The notes beneath the pieces are model-generated. The model worked only from the letters and a program-made list of their open reading frames with translations. It ran no database searches and was not told the DNA's origin. This document shows positions 26,112-35,183 of a DNA stretch of 64,000 nucleotides, in pieces. The stretch's first letter is position 1. Each line of letters starts with the position of its first letter. Location of the stretch: the NCBI RefSeq assembly GCF_001425835.1, contig NZ_LMDP01000004.1:124001-188000 (forward strand), given 5' to 3'. Source of the DNA: Afipia sp. Root123D2. GTDB lineage: Bacteria > Pseudomonadota > Alphaproteobacteria > Rhizobiales > Xanthobacteraceae. A program made the position numbers and the translations under genes.

Positions 26112-27485
26112 TCAGACGAACGAAATCGTCTCGGTCATATCGAGGATCCGGCGAATGTCGGTCATCGCTTTTTCCAGTTCGGCTTCCGTCGGCGGATGGC
26201 CGAGGCACAGCCGCACGCCGAGCGTGCCGCGATCGACCTGTTGCAATGCGCCGGGCGGCGCCAAAGTAATTCCTGCGTGCGCGGCCTGTGTTACCAGCGC
26301 CAGCACGGTGCGGCCGGCGGGCAGCGGCATCCAGCGATGAAAGCCCGGCGGCGTGGTCAGCGGCGGCAGCCATTCGCCGAGCACCCGGCTGGTGATCTCG
26401 TTGCGGATCGCGGCTTTCTCACGCTTGCGCTTGGCCTGCCGCAGCAGGTCGCCATTGTGGATCAGGCGGCTGACGACCTCCGCCATCACCGGCGTCGCCA
26501 TCCAGCCGGTGGCGCGGATCGCGTTGTTGCAGCGGTCGCGGAATGAATCCGGCGCGATCATTGCCGCGATGCGCAAACCCGGCGCGAGACATTTCGCGAA
26601 GCTGACGAGATAGAAGCTGCGTTCGGGAATTCGCAGCGACACCGGCCGCGGCGGCGCGGTGAACAGAAACGCGTAGGCATCGTCCTCGACCAGGAAGGCA
26701 TTGTGCTTGCGCACGATGTCCGCGATGACATCGCGGCGCTCTTCCGGCATCACCGATCCCATCGGCGTCTGCAGCGTCGGCATGCAGAACAGCACGCGCG
26801 CGCCCGTTTCAGTAAACGCGCGGTCGAGTGCTTCGGGGACGAGGCCGTGCTCGTCGGTCTCGACGCCGTGCAGACGATACTTGTGCTGGGCGGAGAGGGC
26901 GATCATGCCCGAATAGGTGAAACGTTCGGTGAGGATCACATCGCCCGGCGCGATGGTGAGGCTGAGCGCGACCGAAATCGCATGCTGCCCGCCATGGGTG
27001 ATGAACAATTGATCCGGGTCGGCGGTGACGCCGAGCGACGACAGCCACATCACCATTGCTTCGCGATGGCTGCGCATGCCCTGATGGGGCAGGTAGCCGA
27101 GAAGGTTCGCCATCTCGCCTTGCGCGGCGATGTCCGCAAGCACCGACGCGATCGCTTCGTCCTCGCCGGTGTAGGGCGGCACGTTCAACGCGAGGTTGAT
27201 CGTGGTTTCGTTCGCGCCGTAACGCGGCCGCGGTGACGCCTTGCCTTTTTGCACGAAGGTGCCGCGGCCGACCTCGCCGGAAATCAGGCCGCGCCGTTCG
27301 GCTTCCGTGTAAGCCTTCGAGATTGTCCCGACGCTGACACCGAGACGCTGCGCCATCTCGCGCTGAGGCAGCAATCGCATCCCGGGTTTGACGTGACCGT
27401 TCGCGATGTCCGACTCGAGTTGCTCGACAAAGGCGAGATAGCGCGGGCCGCCATTCGCGGATAGTGTCGGAAGCCACTCATTCAT
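26112..27485 (-). CDS. MocR-type regulator (GntR HTH fused to class I aminotransferase fold)
   Basis: PLP-binding transcription factor of 457 aa. The N-terminal winged helix is GntR-like (VKPGMRLLPQREMAQRLG and VSVGTISKAYTEAERRGL, about 32-70). From about residue 90 it has the fold of a class I aminotransferase, with NLLGYLPHQGMRSHREAM, the PLP Asp region LVEDDAYAFL and the Schiff-base Lys in VSFAKCLAPGL. Members sense amino acids, amines or PLP. It diverges from the second Mo hydroxylase operon, with a 24-bp perfect palindrome between them, and probably regulates that operon, itself, or both. Confidence 0.93.
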   Translation of the reverse strand: MNEWLPTLSANGGPRYLAFVEQLESDIANGHVKPGMRLLPQREMAQRLGVSVGTISKAYTEAERRGLISGEVGRGTFVQKGKASPRPRYGANETTINLALNVPPYTGEDEAIASVLADIAAQGEMANLLGYLPHQGMRSHREAMVMWLSSLGVTADPDQLFITHGGQHAISVALSLTIAPGDVILTERFTYSGMIALSAQHKYRLHGVETDEHGLVPEALDRAFTETGARVLFCMPTLQTPMGSVMPEERRDVIADIVRKHNAFLVEDDAYAFLFTAPPRPVSLRIPERSFYLVSFAKCLAPGLRIAAMIAPDSFRDRCNNAIRATGWMATPVMAEVVSRLIHNGDLLRQAKRKREKAAIRNEITSRVLGEWLPPLTTPPGFHRWMPLPAGRTVLALVTQAAHAGITLAPPGALQQVDRGTLGVRLCLGHPPTEAELEKAMTDIRRILDMTETISFV

Positions 27486-27523
27486 GTGCGGTCACCATTC
27501 GGTCAATTTAGCAACATTACGGA

Positions 27524-27547
27524 CGAATTGTCCTATAGGACAATTCG
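27524..27547. promoter_or_regulatory. 24-bp perfect palindrome between the MocR gene and the second island
   Basis: CGAATTGTCCTA is followed at once by its exact reverse complement. It lies 39 bp upstream of the MocR start and about 220 bp upstream of the NIPSNAP gene. Nearby are partial echoes (GTACAATAC near 27556, ACAATTGT at 27631). A strong dyad this close to a regulator gene is probably its operator. A hairpin in the mRNA leader is the other possibility. Confidence 0.65.
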
Positions 27548-27692
27548 CTGAAAGGTACAATACGGTCGGTTGTCGGCACGTGTTCGCTCGCAGAACGCTC
27601 GATTGCACTAGTTTCTCAGCTGCGAGAAGTACAATTGTATGATTGTATCAGTTCAAGGAGTCGGTTTTTAGGCCAATTGCGTCAGTTTTTAT

Positions 27693-27698
27693 TTGACA
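27693..27698 (+). promoter_or_regulatory. Possible -35 element for the second Mo hydroxylase operon
   Basis: A consensus TTGACA lies 71 bp before the start of the operon's first gene, with a loose -10 candidate (TTACTC, about 18 bp downstream). The -10 is poor, so the assignment is tentative. The remaining sequence of the 27486-27768 gap, apart from the palindrome at 27524, shows no other recognised signal. Confidence 0.35.
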
Positions 27699-27768
27699 AT
27701 GCAGACCCAAAACTTCTTACTCGCCCTCATCGGCAAAACAGAATGATCGCCGAATCCGGGAGAGCGTT

Positions 27769-28095
27769 TTGGTCTACGAAATCCGTGTTTATGAAGCCGT
27801 CGAAGGCCGTGCCGACGCGATGCGCCGCCGCTTCGTCGGTGAAGTCGCGAAGAAGTTTTTCCCCCGCCATGGCATCGAACTCGTCGGCGCATTCAAGGCA
27901 CCGGAAGAAGATGGCAAGTTCACTTACATGACCCGCTTCGCCAGCGAAGACGCGCGCAAGGCGGCATGGGCTTCCTTTGCCGCCGATGCCGATTGGGTCG
28001 CTGTGAAGAAAGCCAGCGAGGTCGATGGTCCGCTGATGAAAGCGCAGACCATCTCGGTGCTCTCGCCCGTCATCGCCGGCCTTCTGCTCGGTTGA
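27769..28095 (+). CDS. NIPSNAP-family small protein
   Basis: Dimeric alpha/beta-barrel-type protein of 108 aa; the opening VYEIRVYEAVEGRADAM and the closing KAQTISVLSPV are typical of bacterial NIPSNAP proteins. Family members often sit in catabolic operons with no known reaction. The best start is TTG 27769, which has GGGAGAG just upstream and gives the usual N-terminus; there is no in-frame ATG nearby. It is the first gene of the second Mo hydroxylase operon, 4 bp before the FAD subunit. Confidence 0.75.
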   Translation: MVYEIRVYEAVEGRADAMRRRFVGEVAKKFFPRHGIELVGAFKAPEEDGKFTYMTRFASEDARKAAWASFAADADWVAVKKASEVDGPLMKAQTISVLSPVIAGLLLG

Positions 28096-28099
28096 TGCG

Positions 28100-28987
28100 A
28101 TGAAACCCGCGCCCTTCGAATATGTCAGGCCCCGCTCTCTCGCCGAAGTGTGCCAGTTGCTCGCCGGCGATGAAGACGCGCGGGTGATCGCGGGCGGCCA
28201 GACGCTCGTTCCGATGCTGGCGATGCGGCTTGCACGCCCCGCCAAGCTCGTCGATATCCTGCGCATTCTCGAACTGTCGGGCATTTGCGAAGACAACGGC
28301 GCCATCGTGGTTGGCGCGACGACGCGGCAGGCTCTCGCCGAACGCGATCCGCTCGTGCAGAAGTCGCTTCCGTTGCTTGCCGCCGTGCTGCCGTGGGTCG
28401 GCCATCCGCCGACGCGCAATCGCGGCACTGTCGGCGGTTCGATCGCAAACGCGGATCCGTCCGCGGAAATTCCACTGGTCGCCGTAACGCTTGGCGCCGA
28501 TATCGAGATTACGAGTCCGGATGGGCCGACATCGATGCCGGCCGACGATTTCTTCATCGGTCCGATGTTGACGGCCATCGGGCAGGGCGAATGTATCAGC
28601 GCTGTCCGTTTTCCGGTGTGGACGCACAAGCGCATGGGGATCGGCTTTCACGAAATCAGCGCGCGGCGCTCGGATTTCGCATTCGTGTCGGCCGCGGCGC
28701 AGGTTGCGCTCGACGATGATGGCCGCTGCATTGAAGTCGCGCTTGGCATCGGCGGTGCAGGCGAACGGCCGCTGAAGCTCGATATGGCGCAGCTTGTCGG
28801 CACCGATCTCGATTCCAAATTGCTGTCCGACGCGGTTGCTGCCGCGACCGCCGATCTTGAAACGCTGGACGATCTGCACGCGAGCGCTGCCTATCGCCGC
28901 CGCGTGGCGCTGACGCTCGGCAAGCGCGCACTCGAGGATGCGCGTGACCGGGCCGCCGGCCGCAAGCCGCAGGGAGCTGCCCGATGA
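28100..28987 (+). CDS. Second molybdenum hydroxylase, FAD-binding medium subunit
   Basis: CoxM-type flavin subunit of 295 aa with the loops VIAGGQTLVPMLAMRLA (about 30-46) and NRGTVGGSIANADPSAE (about 106-122). It is a paralogue of the protein at 14407 but clearly diverged. Its stop overlaps the start of the small subunit (ATGA). Subunit order is M-S-L, the same as in the first island. Confidence 0.93.
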   Translation: MKPAPFEYVRPRSLAEVCQLLAGDEDARVIAGGQTLVPMLAMRLARPAKLVDILRILELSGICEDNGAIVVGATTRQALAERDPLVQKSLPLLAAVLPWVGHPPTRNRGTVGGSIANADPSAEIPLVAVTLGADIEITSPDGPTSMPADDFFIGPMLTAIGQGECISAVRFPVWTHKRMGIGFHEISARRSDFAFVSAAAQVALDDDGRCIEVALGIGGAGERPLKLDMAQLVGTDLDSKLLSDAVAAATADLETLDDLHASAAYRRRVALTLGKRALEDARDRAAGRKPQGAAR

Positions 28988-29496
28988 AAATCGAACTGAC
29001 GATCAATGGCGTTCGCCGCACCGGAGATGTCGAGCCGCGCAAGACGCTGGTCGATACCCTGCGCGAGGATTTTCTGCTGACCGGAACCCATGCCGGCTGC
29101 GAGCATGGTGTTTGCGGCGCCTGCACGGTGTTGCTCAACGGTGAGCCAGTGCGTTCGTGCCTGATGTTCGCTGCGCAGGCCGACGGCTACGAAATCACGA
29201 CCATCGAAGGCGTCGCACCGGCGCCTGGCGAAATGAGCGTGGTGCAGGATGCATTCTGCGAGACTCACGGCTTGCAATGCGGGTTCTGTACGCCCGGCAT
29301 GATCCTCAGCGCCCACGCGCTGCTTGAGCGGACGCAGAGCCCAAGCCACGAGGACATTCTCGAGGCCATCTCCGGCAACATCTGCCGTTGCACCGGCTAT
29401 GGACAGATCGTCGAAGCGATCGAATTCGCGGCCGATCGGTTGCGGAAGTCCAATGCGCCGCGACCGGCTGCCGCTGTGGAAGGGACCGCGAAATGA
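28984..29496 (+). CDS. Second molybdenum hydroxylase, 2Fe-2S small subunit
   Basis: Fe-S subunit of 170 aa with CEHGVCGACTVLLNG and VRSC for the first cluster and CGFCTP plus ICRCTG for the second. It is slightly longer than the 161-aa paralogue at 15285 because of a C-terminal tail. Translational overlaps on both sides tie it to the medium and large subunits. Confidence 0.96.
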   Translation: MKIELTINGVRRTGDVEPRKTLVDTLREDFLLTGTHAGCEHGVCGACTVLLNGEPVRSCLMFAAQADGYEITTIEGVAPAPGEMSVVQDAFCETHGLQCGFCTPGMILSAHALLERTQSPSHEDILEAISGNICRCTGYGQIVEAIEFAADRLRKSNAPRPAAAVEGTAK

Positions 29497-31883
29497 GCGC
29501 CGATTCGTCCGCTTTTCGATTTGTTTCGACCAGCCGCCGCGTCCGTGAGGATCGCCGCTTCGTGGCTGGCCGCGGCAACTACGTGGCCGACATCGTGCCG
29601 GAAGGCACGCTGCATGTCGCGGTTCTTCCGTCGCAATATCCGTCGGCACGCATCCTGTCGATCGACTGCGCCGCCGCGCTGGCGATGCCCGGCGTGCATT
29701 ATGTTCTCACCGGCGAAGAGTTGGCGACGGCGGTGGAACCGCTGATGAACGGTCTCGATACGCCCAACGCCAAGCGCTATCCGCTCGCTGTCGGGCAGAC
29801 CCGCTATGCCGGCGAGTGGGTCGCGGCTGTGGTCGCGGATACGCGCGCGCAGGCCGAGGACGCCACCGAGAAACTGCGCGTCGCTTATGAGCCGCTGCCT
29901 TACGTCATCAGCGCTGAAGAAGCGCTGAAGCCGGACAGCCCGCCGGTCCATCCGGCGCACGGTTCGAACATTCTGCTCGACAAGACGTTCGTCTGGGGCG
30001 AAGTCGAAAAGGATTTCGCTGACAGCCCGCGCCATCTGTCGCTCCGCGTCACCTGGGGCCGCAACTCCACGGTACCGGTCGAAACCTTCGGCGTCGTGGC
30101 GTCGTGGGATTCATGGCGCGACATGCTCGACGTCTGGGCCTCGATCCAGATGCCGAAGTATCCCGACCAGATTGCCCGCGCGTTGCGGATTCCCGCCAAC
30201 AACGTCCGCGTCCATCAGGACGTCGATGTCGGCGGCAGCTACGGCGTCAAGCGCGGCATCAAGCACACGGTGCTGGTGTCTCATCTGTCGCGACGTCTCG
30301 GCCGCCCGGTGCGGCTGATCGAGGATCGCCTCGAGAACATGCGCAGCGGCGACGCCCACGGCCCCGAGCGCATTTTCGATATCGAGGTTGCTTTCAACGA
30401 CGACGGTATCGTTCGTTCGATGAAGATGAAGGCGCTGGACAACGCCGGCGGGTATGCCGGCCGCGCGCCGTTCCAGCTCGGCAAGCCGATCGGCGCCATC
30501 GTCGGTCCCTACAAGATCAACAGCGTGCAGTATCGCGCGCAATCCGTCACGTCGAACAAGGCGGTGCAGGAAGCGGTGCGTGGTTTCGGCCAGTCGCCGA
30601 CCAACTATGCCATCGAGACGATGATGGACAAGGTCGCGGTTGCGGTCGGCCTCGATCCGCTCGAACTCAGGCGGCGCAATCTAATCCAGCACGATGAGTT
30701 TCCGTATCTGATCCCGAGCGGCACCCGTTACGACAGCGGCAACTATCAGGCCGTTGTCGAGAAAGTCGTCGCTCATGCCGACTATGAAGCCCTCAAGCAG
30801 GAGCGCGATCGTCTGCGCGCGTCGGGGATGCTGGCGGGTATCGGCATTGCCACGTGCCTTGAGCCGAGTGGCGGCAATTCTGCGTTCGAGCCGCTTCTGA
30901 ACGAAAAGAACAAGACCACCACCTGGATGGATTCCTGCCGCATCAATGTGGACGGGGTGGGATTCGTCACGGTTGCGATCCATACGACATCGGCCGGACA
31001 GGGGCATGAGACCCTGGTCGCGACGGTGGTCGGCGAAGTTCTCCAGATCAATCCCGACACCATTCGCGTGGTGCGCCCGGATTCGCTGGCGTCGCTGCCG
31101 TCGAATACGCCGGTCGGCAGCCGCATGGCGATCATGCTGGGTGGCGCGGCATTCCACGCGGCCCAAAAGCTCAAGGCCAAGCTCGTCAAGATCGCGGCGC
31201 ACCAGTTCGGCTGCGATGAAGACAGCGTTGAGTATGCGAACGGCGGCGTGTCGGCGACGAAGGGTGAGGGGCGTCTCAATTGGGACGATCTCGTCGGTAT
31301 TGCCCATCGCAGCTTTCATCTGCTGCCGGCCGGAATGGAGCCGGGTCTCGAAACAACTCATGTGATCCAGGTTCCGACGGGCACCAAGCTGCCGGAAAAT
31401 GGCCGCGTGCAGATGTATCCATGTCATTCGTTCGAATTCCACATGGTGCTGATCGCGATCGATCCTGATCTCGGCAAGCCGGAGATCCGGCGTTACGTCG
31501 TCGGTCATGACTGCGGAACGGTGATCAATCCGCACATCGTGCGGGGCATGACCCTCGGCGGGATCGCGCACGGCATCGGCGCGGCATTGCTGGAAGAGTA
31601 TGTTTACGACGGCGAGGGCCAGATGCTGACCCAGAGCCTGATGGACTACCTGCTGCCGTCGTCGCACGAGATACCGACGATCGAAATCGTGCATCATTGC
31701 ACGCCGTCGCCTTACACGGTGCTCGGTCAAAAGGGCGCCGGCGAAAGCGGCTACATGGGTGCCCCGGCGGCTGTTTCGAACGCCGTCAACGACGCGGTGC
31801 GCGGTCTCGGGATTTCGGTTTCGAAGCTGCCGATCCGCATTTCCGCGATCAGCGACGCTGTCGCCTCCGCCAAACAAAAATAA
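29493..31883 (+). CDS. Second molybdenum hydroxylase, molybdopterin large subunit
   Basis: Catalytic subunit of 796 aa, the same length as the paralogue at 15767. I start at ATG 29493 (MSADSSAF), in ATGA overlap with the small subunit. It opens RRFVAGRGNYVADIVPEG; the cofactor loop is EAVRGFGQSP, closer to the usual xanthine-dehydrogenase form than the QYRGVGHP of the first enzyme. The catalytic Glu is in GQKGAGESG. Both lack the CO-dehydrogenase motif. Followed by an ACMSD-like amidohydrolase, it probably hydroxylates an aromatic or N-heteroaromatic acid that is then decarboxylated or cleaved. Confidence 0.93.
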   Translation: MSADSSAFRFVSTSRRVREDRRFVAGRGNYVADIVPEGTLHVAVLPSQYPSARILSIDCAAALAMPGVHYVLTGEELATAVEPLMNGLDTPNAKRYPLAVGQTRYAGEWVAAVVADTRAQAEDATEKLRVAYEPLPYVISAEEALKPDSPPVHPAHGSNILLDKTFVWGEVEKDFADSPRHLSLRVTWGRNSTVPVETFGVVASWDSWRDMLDVWASIQMPKYPDQIARALRIPANNVRVHQDVDVGGSYGVKRGIKHTVLVSHLSRRLGRPVRLIEDRLENMRSGDAHGPERIFDIEVAFNDDGIVRSMKMKALDNAGGYAGRAPFQLGKPIGAIVGPYKINSVQYRAQSVTSNKAVQEAVRGFGQSPTNYAIETMMDKVAVAVGLDPLELRRRNLIQHDEFPYLIPSGTRYDSGNYQAVVEKVVAHADYEALKQERDRLRASGMLAGIGIATCLEPSGGNSAFEPLLNEKNKTTTWMDSCRINVDGVGFVTVAIHTTSAGQGHETLVATVVGEVLQINPDTIRVVRPDSLASLPSNTPVGSRMAIMLGGAAFHAAQKLKAKLVKIAAHQFGCDEDSVEYANGGVSATKGEGRLNWDDLVGIAHRSFHLLPAGMEPGLETTHVIQVPTGTKLPENGRVQMYPCHSFEFHMVLIAIDPDLGKPEIRRYVVGHDCGTVINPHIVRGMTLGGIAHGIGAALLEEYVYDGEGQMLTQSLMDYLLPSSHEIPTIEIVHHCTPSPYTVLGQKGAGESGYMGAPAAVSNAVNDAVRGLGISVSKLPIRISAISDAVASAKQK

Positions 31884-31900
31884 CTGACAAGGACAACTCC

Positions 31901-32878
31901 GTGATTATCGATTGCCACGCCCATCTTGTGCCGCCGAGCCTGCTTGAAGCGATCCGTTCGCAGGCGGCGAGTTTCCCGTCGATCCGCCTGATCGAGGACG
32001 GCGCCAGCCTCGGCTTCTCATTCGCGGGCGGCAAGCCGACGCGCCCGGTGTCGAAGCTGCTCAGCGATCTGCCAGGACGTTTGCAGTGGATGGATACGCA
32101 GAAGGTCGACCGCCAGGTAGTGGCCGGCTGGCTCGACATGTTCGCCTATGAGGTGCCAGCCGATGAAGGCGCACGCTGGTCACGCCTGATCAACACGCAC
32201 CTCGCGCAGGCGGCACAGGATCAGCCACGCTTCGTTCCGCTGGCGACGGTGCCGCTGCAGAACGGCAAGCTCGCCGCCGAGGTGCTGCGCGAGGCGCACA
32301 AGGCTGGCTTCAAGGGCGCGATGATCGGCACCCAGCCGAAAGGCAAGAGCGGTGTGCTCGACGATGCCGATCTCGTGCCGTTCTGGGAAGCCGCGAACGA
32401 ACTCGGTTCGGTAATTTTCATTCATCCGGTGTTCGAGAGCGGAGACGACCGCGTTCATGATTACGGCATGGCGAATGCCGTTGGCCGTATCACCGATACG
32501 CTGATCGCGATGTCGCGCCTGATCTATTCGGGCGCGGTGACTCGCTACGCCAATGCCAAGATCGTGGCCGGCATCGGCGGCGCGGCGCTGCCTTACGTGG
32601 TCGGCCGTCTGCGTCGCAACTACTCGCTGGACAAGGAAAAGCTCGGCGATCCCGATGCGGCGCTGGCCGCACTCTATTACGACACCATCGTTCAGGACCC
32701 GCGCACCTTGCGCTTCCTCGCCGATGTGGTCGGTGCCGAGCGGATCATGATGGGATCGGACATGCCGTTCCCGATCGGTGATCTTGCACCGCTCAAGATT
32801 GTGGCTGAAACATCGTTCTCGGATACAGAGCGCTCCGCCATCAACGGCGGGCTCGCGGCGCGGCTGTTCGGACTGTGA
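31901..32878 (+). CDS. ACMSD-like amidohydrolase/decarboxylase (amidohydrolase 2 family)
   Basis: TIM-barrel metal enzyme of 325 aa. It starts at GTG 31901 (AAGGA 8-12 nt upstream) and begins IIDCHAHLVPP, whose H6 and H8 bind the metal; further ligand regions are VIFIHPV and GSDMPFPIG. The family contains aminocarboxymuconate-semialdehyde decarboxylase and non-oxidative decarboxylases of hydroxylated aromatic acids and picolinates, as well as hydrolases. After a Mo hydroxylase, decarboxylation of a ring-hydroxylated acid is a natural role; hydrolysis cannot be excluded. Confidence 0.88.
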   Translation: MIIDCHAHLVPPSLLEAIRSQAASFPSIRLIEDGASLGFSFAGGKPTRPVSKLLSDLPGRLQWMDTQKVDRQVVAGWLDMFAYEVPADEGARWSRLINTHLAQAAQDQPRFVPLATVPLQNGKLAAEVLREAHKAGFKGAMIGTQPKGKSGVLDDADLVPFWEAANELGSVIFIHPVFESGDDRVHDYGMANAVGRITDTLIAMSRLIYSGAVTRYANAKIVAGIGGAALPYVVGRLRRNYSLDKEKLGDPDAALAALYYDTIVQDPRTLRFLADVVGAERIMMGSDMPFPIGDLAPLKIVAETSFSDTERSAINGGLAARLFGL

Positions 32879-32886
32879 GGTAGGGG

Positions 32887-33354
32887 ATGAAGCTCGATAT
32901 TGGCGGCTCTGAAATCATCCAGGCTCCGGTGGAAACGCTGTGGGTCGCACTCAACGATCCCGTCGTGCTGACGCGCTGCGTGCCCGGTTGCAAGAGCATG
33001 ACCGAGATTTCACCTGACACCTACAAGGTCGATATGCAGCTGCGCGTCGCCGCGGTCGGCGGGTCGTTCGAGGGCGAGATCGCACTGTCCGACAAGGAGC
33101 CGCCGAAGGCCTGCAGCATCAAGGTGTCAGGCGCAGGGACGCTCGGTCACGGCAATGGCAGCGCGCGTTTCGAACTGACACCGGAAGGACCCAATGCTGC
33201 GAAGCTGACCTATCAGGGCGTCGGCGAGATCGGCGGTCTGGTTGCCGGTGTTGGCCAGCGCATTCTCGGCAGCGTGTCGAAGCATCTGGTCGGCAAGTTT
33301 TTCACGGCACTGCGGAAGGAATTCGAGGTGCCATCGCAAGGCGCGGCAGAGTAG
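32887..33354 (+). CDS. CoxG-like SRPBCC protein
   Basis: Protein of 155 aa of the carbon-monoxide-dehydrogenase subunit G family: LDIGGSEIIQAPVETLWVAL at the N-terminus, LTRCVPGCKSM, and a C-terminal QRILGSVSKHLVGKFF. CoxG proteins help maturation or membrane attachment of CoxLMS-type enzymes and recur beside other Mo hydroxylases. There is no signal peptide. No such gene accompanies the first Mo hydroxylase of this window. Confidence 0.9.
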   Translation: MKLDIGGSEIIQAPVETLWVALNDPVVLTRCVPGCKSMTEISPDTYKVDMQLRVAAVGGSFEGEIALSDKEPPKACSIKVSGAGTLGHGNGSARFELTPEGPNAAKLTYQGVGEIGGLVAGVGQRILGSVSKHLVGKFFTALRKEFEVPSQGAAE

Positions 33355-33362
33355 GACCCACG

Positions 33363-34187
33363 ATGAATATCGCCGTTCGTGATATGCAGTATATCGAAGT
33401 CGAGCCCGGCGTCCAGCTCGCTGTCCGCGTTTCCGGCGCGGTCGACAAGCCTGCGATCGTTTTCAGCAATTCGCTGGCGTCGGATACGGGCATGTGGGAC
33501 GAGGTGGCCGAGCGCCTGGCCGCCGACGCGCGCCTGATCCGTTACGATACGCGGGGGCACGGCCAGTCCGATGCGCCGGATCAGTCTTATTCAATCGAGC
33601 GCCTCGGCCGAGACGTCATCGCCATTCTCGATGCTTTGAAAATCGAACGCGCCGTCGTGTGCGGCGTTTCACTGGGCGGTCTCACCTCGATGTGGCTCGG
33701 CCTTCATGCGTCCAATCGCATCAGTGGGGTGATTCCGGCGAATACGGCGGCAAACTTTCCACCGGAGACGATGTGGCGCGATCGTGCTGCGACCGTGCGG
33801 GCGAACGGCGTCGCGTCTCTGGTGCAAGGTTCTCTCGAGCGCTGGGTGACGGCGGATTATCGCGCGAAGCATCCCGCACGCGTTGCTGAACTCGCGGCCA
33901 TGATCGAAGGAACGTCGCCGTCGGGATACGCCGGCTGCTGCGATGTGCTGGCGGAAACCAACCTGTTGCCGGCCTTGTCCGGAATCGCCTGCCCGGTACG
34001 GGTGATTGCGGGCCGTCACGATCCATCGACGCCGCCATCGCGCGCCGAGGAAATCGTCGCGGCGATCCCGGGCGCGCACCTCGTGACGCTGGAAGCGGCA
34101 CATATTTCCACCGTCGAGGCGCCGGATGCGTTCGCCGCATCCGTGCGTGAGTTTCTATCGTCGATTGCAAAATCAAACAAAACCTAA
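33363..34187 (+). CDS. Alpha/beta hydrolase (enol-lactonase PcaD-like)
   Basis: Hydrolase of 274 aa with the nucleophile elbow GVSLGG, the acid in GRHDPSTPP and the catalytic His in EAAHIS. The stretch VFSNSLASDTGMWDEV and LIRYDTRGHGQSD are typical of 3-oxoadipate enol-lactonases and close relatives such as N-formylmaleamate deformylase. In this operon it could hydrolyse a lactone or a formamide made by ring cleavage. It lies 8 bp after the CoxG-like gene and before the transporter genes. Confidence 0.88.
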   Translation: MNIAVRDMQYIEVEPGVQLAVRVSGAVDKPAIVFSNSLASDTGMWDEVAERLAADARLIRYDTRGHGQSDAPDQSYSIERLGRDVIAILDALKIERAVVCGVSLGGLTSMWLGLHASNRISGVIPANTAANFPPETMWRDRAATVRANGVASLVQGSLERWVTADYRAKHPARVAELAAMIEGTSPSGYAGCCDVLAETNLLPALSGIACPVRVIAGRHDPSTPPSRAEEIVAAIPGAHLVTLEAAHISTVEAPDAFAASVREFLSSIAKSNKT

Positions 34188-34205
34188 AACACAAGGAGGG
34201 ACGAC

Positions 34206-35183
34206 ATGACCATGAAGACAATTCTCGCAAGCCTTGCCTGCGTTTCGGCGCTCGCTTTCACTGCACCTGCCAGCGCGCAGACACCGGCCGAGCTTTCCAT
34301 CGTTGTGTTCGGCGCGCCGTCACTGGGCGCGTTCCTGCCGCCGATCATCAAGGTGCAGAAGCTCGATGAGAAGAACGGCCTGAACATCAAGTTCGAGGAG
34401 CGGACGCCGGACGCCTACACCGCGCAGTTCAACTCCGGCGAGTTCAAGCTCGGTGGCAGCGCGGCACTGCTGACGGTCGGTCTTGCCGATACGCGCGGCG
34501 TGAAGGTCACTTACCTGTTCAACCTGTTCGACTTCTGGGGCGCGGTGGTGACGTCGCGGGCCGACATCAAGTCGCTCAAGGATCTGGAAGGCAAGGATCT
34601 TGCCGCTGCCAAGGGCACCACGAACTATGTGATGTTCGACTGGTTCGCCCAGCAGCTCGGTGTCGATACCAAGAAGCTCTCGGTAGTGAACACCGCGACG
34701 CCGGGCCTCGTCGGCTATGCGCTGGCAGATCGTGCGACCGGGGTTCAGCTCTGGGAACCGGCCTATACGACGCTGCGTTCGAAGAAGCCCGACATCAAAA
34801 CGCTCGATCTGAAGATCGCCGAGAGCTGGAAGAAGTCCACCGGCAGCACCAACATTCCTTATCTTGGCGTCGCTGCTCATACCGACTGGGCGCAGAAGAA
34901 TCCTGAACTGGTGGCGAAACTCTTCACCACCTACAAGCAGGCCGCCGAATGGGTTGCCGCGCATCCAGACGAAGCATCGAAGCTGATCGCGACCAAGGGA
35001 ACGGCCGACGACCAGAAGGCGATTGCAAGCCTGATCCGGGCCAATGACCGTCTTGGCATGAACGTCAAATGGGCGTCCGATGTCGCCAAGGAAATCAAGT
35101 CGGTTTACGCCGCAGGCAAGTCGATCGCTTTCCTCGGTGCCGACCCCGCCGATGCGACCATCTATAAAAGGCCGGGACAGTGA
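34206..35183 (+). CDS. SsuA/NMT1-type ABC transporter, substrate-binding protein
   Basis: Periplasmic receptor of 325 aa with a Sec signal peptide cut after about residue 24 (APASAQT). The fold is of the NMT1/SsuA type (PSLGAFLPPIIKVQ, LKDLEGKDLAAAKGTTNY, GYALADRATGVQLWEP). Family members bind sulfonates, taurine, nitrate or pyrimidines. GGAGG lies 8 nt before the ATG. It belongs to the importer of the second island; the nearby SorAB-type genes make a sulfonated substrate possible. Confidence 0.88.
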   Translation: MTMKTILASLACVSALAFTAPASAQTPAELSIVVFGAPSLGAFLPPIIKVQKLDEKNGLNIKFEERTPDAYTAQFNSGEFKLGGSAALLTVGLADTRGVKVTYLFNLFDFWGAVVTSRADIKSLKDLEGKDLAAAKGTTNYVMFDWFAQQLGVDTKKLSVVNTATPGLVGYALADRATGVQLWEPAYTTLRSKKPDIKTLDLKIAESWKKSTGSTNIPYLGVAAHTDWAQKNPELVAKLFTTYKQAAEWVAAHPDEASKLIATKGTADDQKAIASLIRANDRLGMNVKWASDVAKEIKSVYAAGKSIAFLGADPADATIYKRPGQ

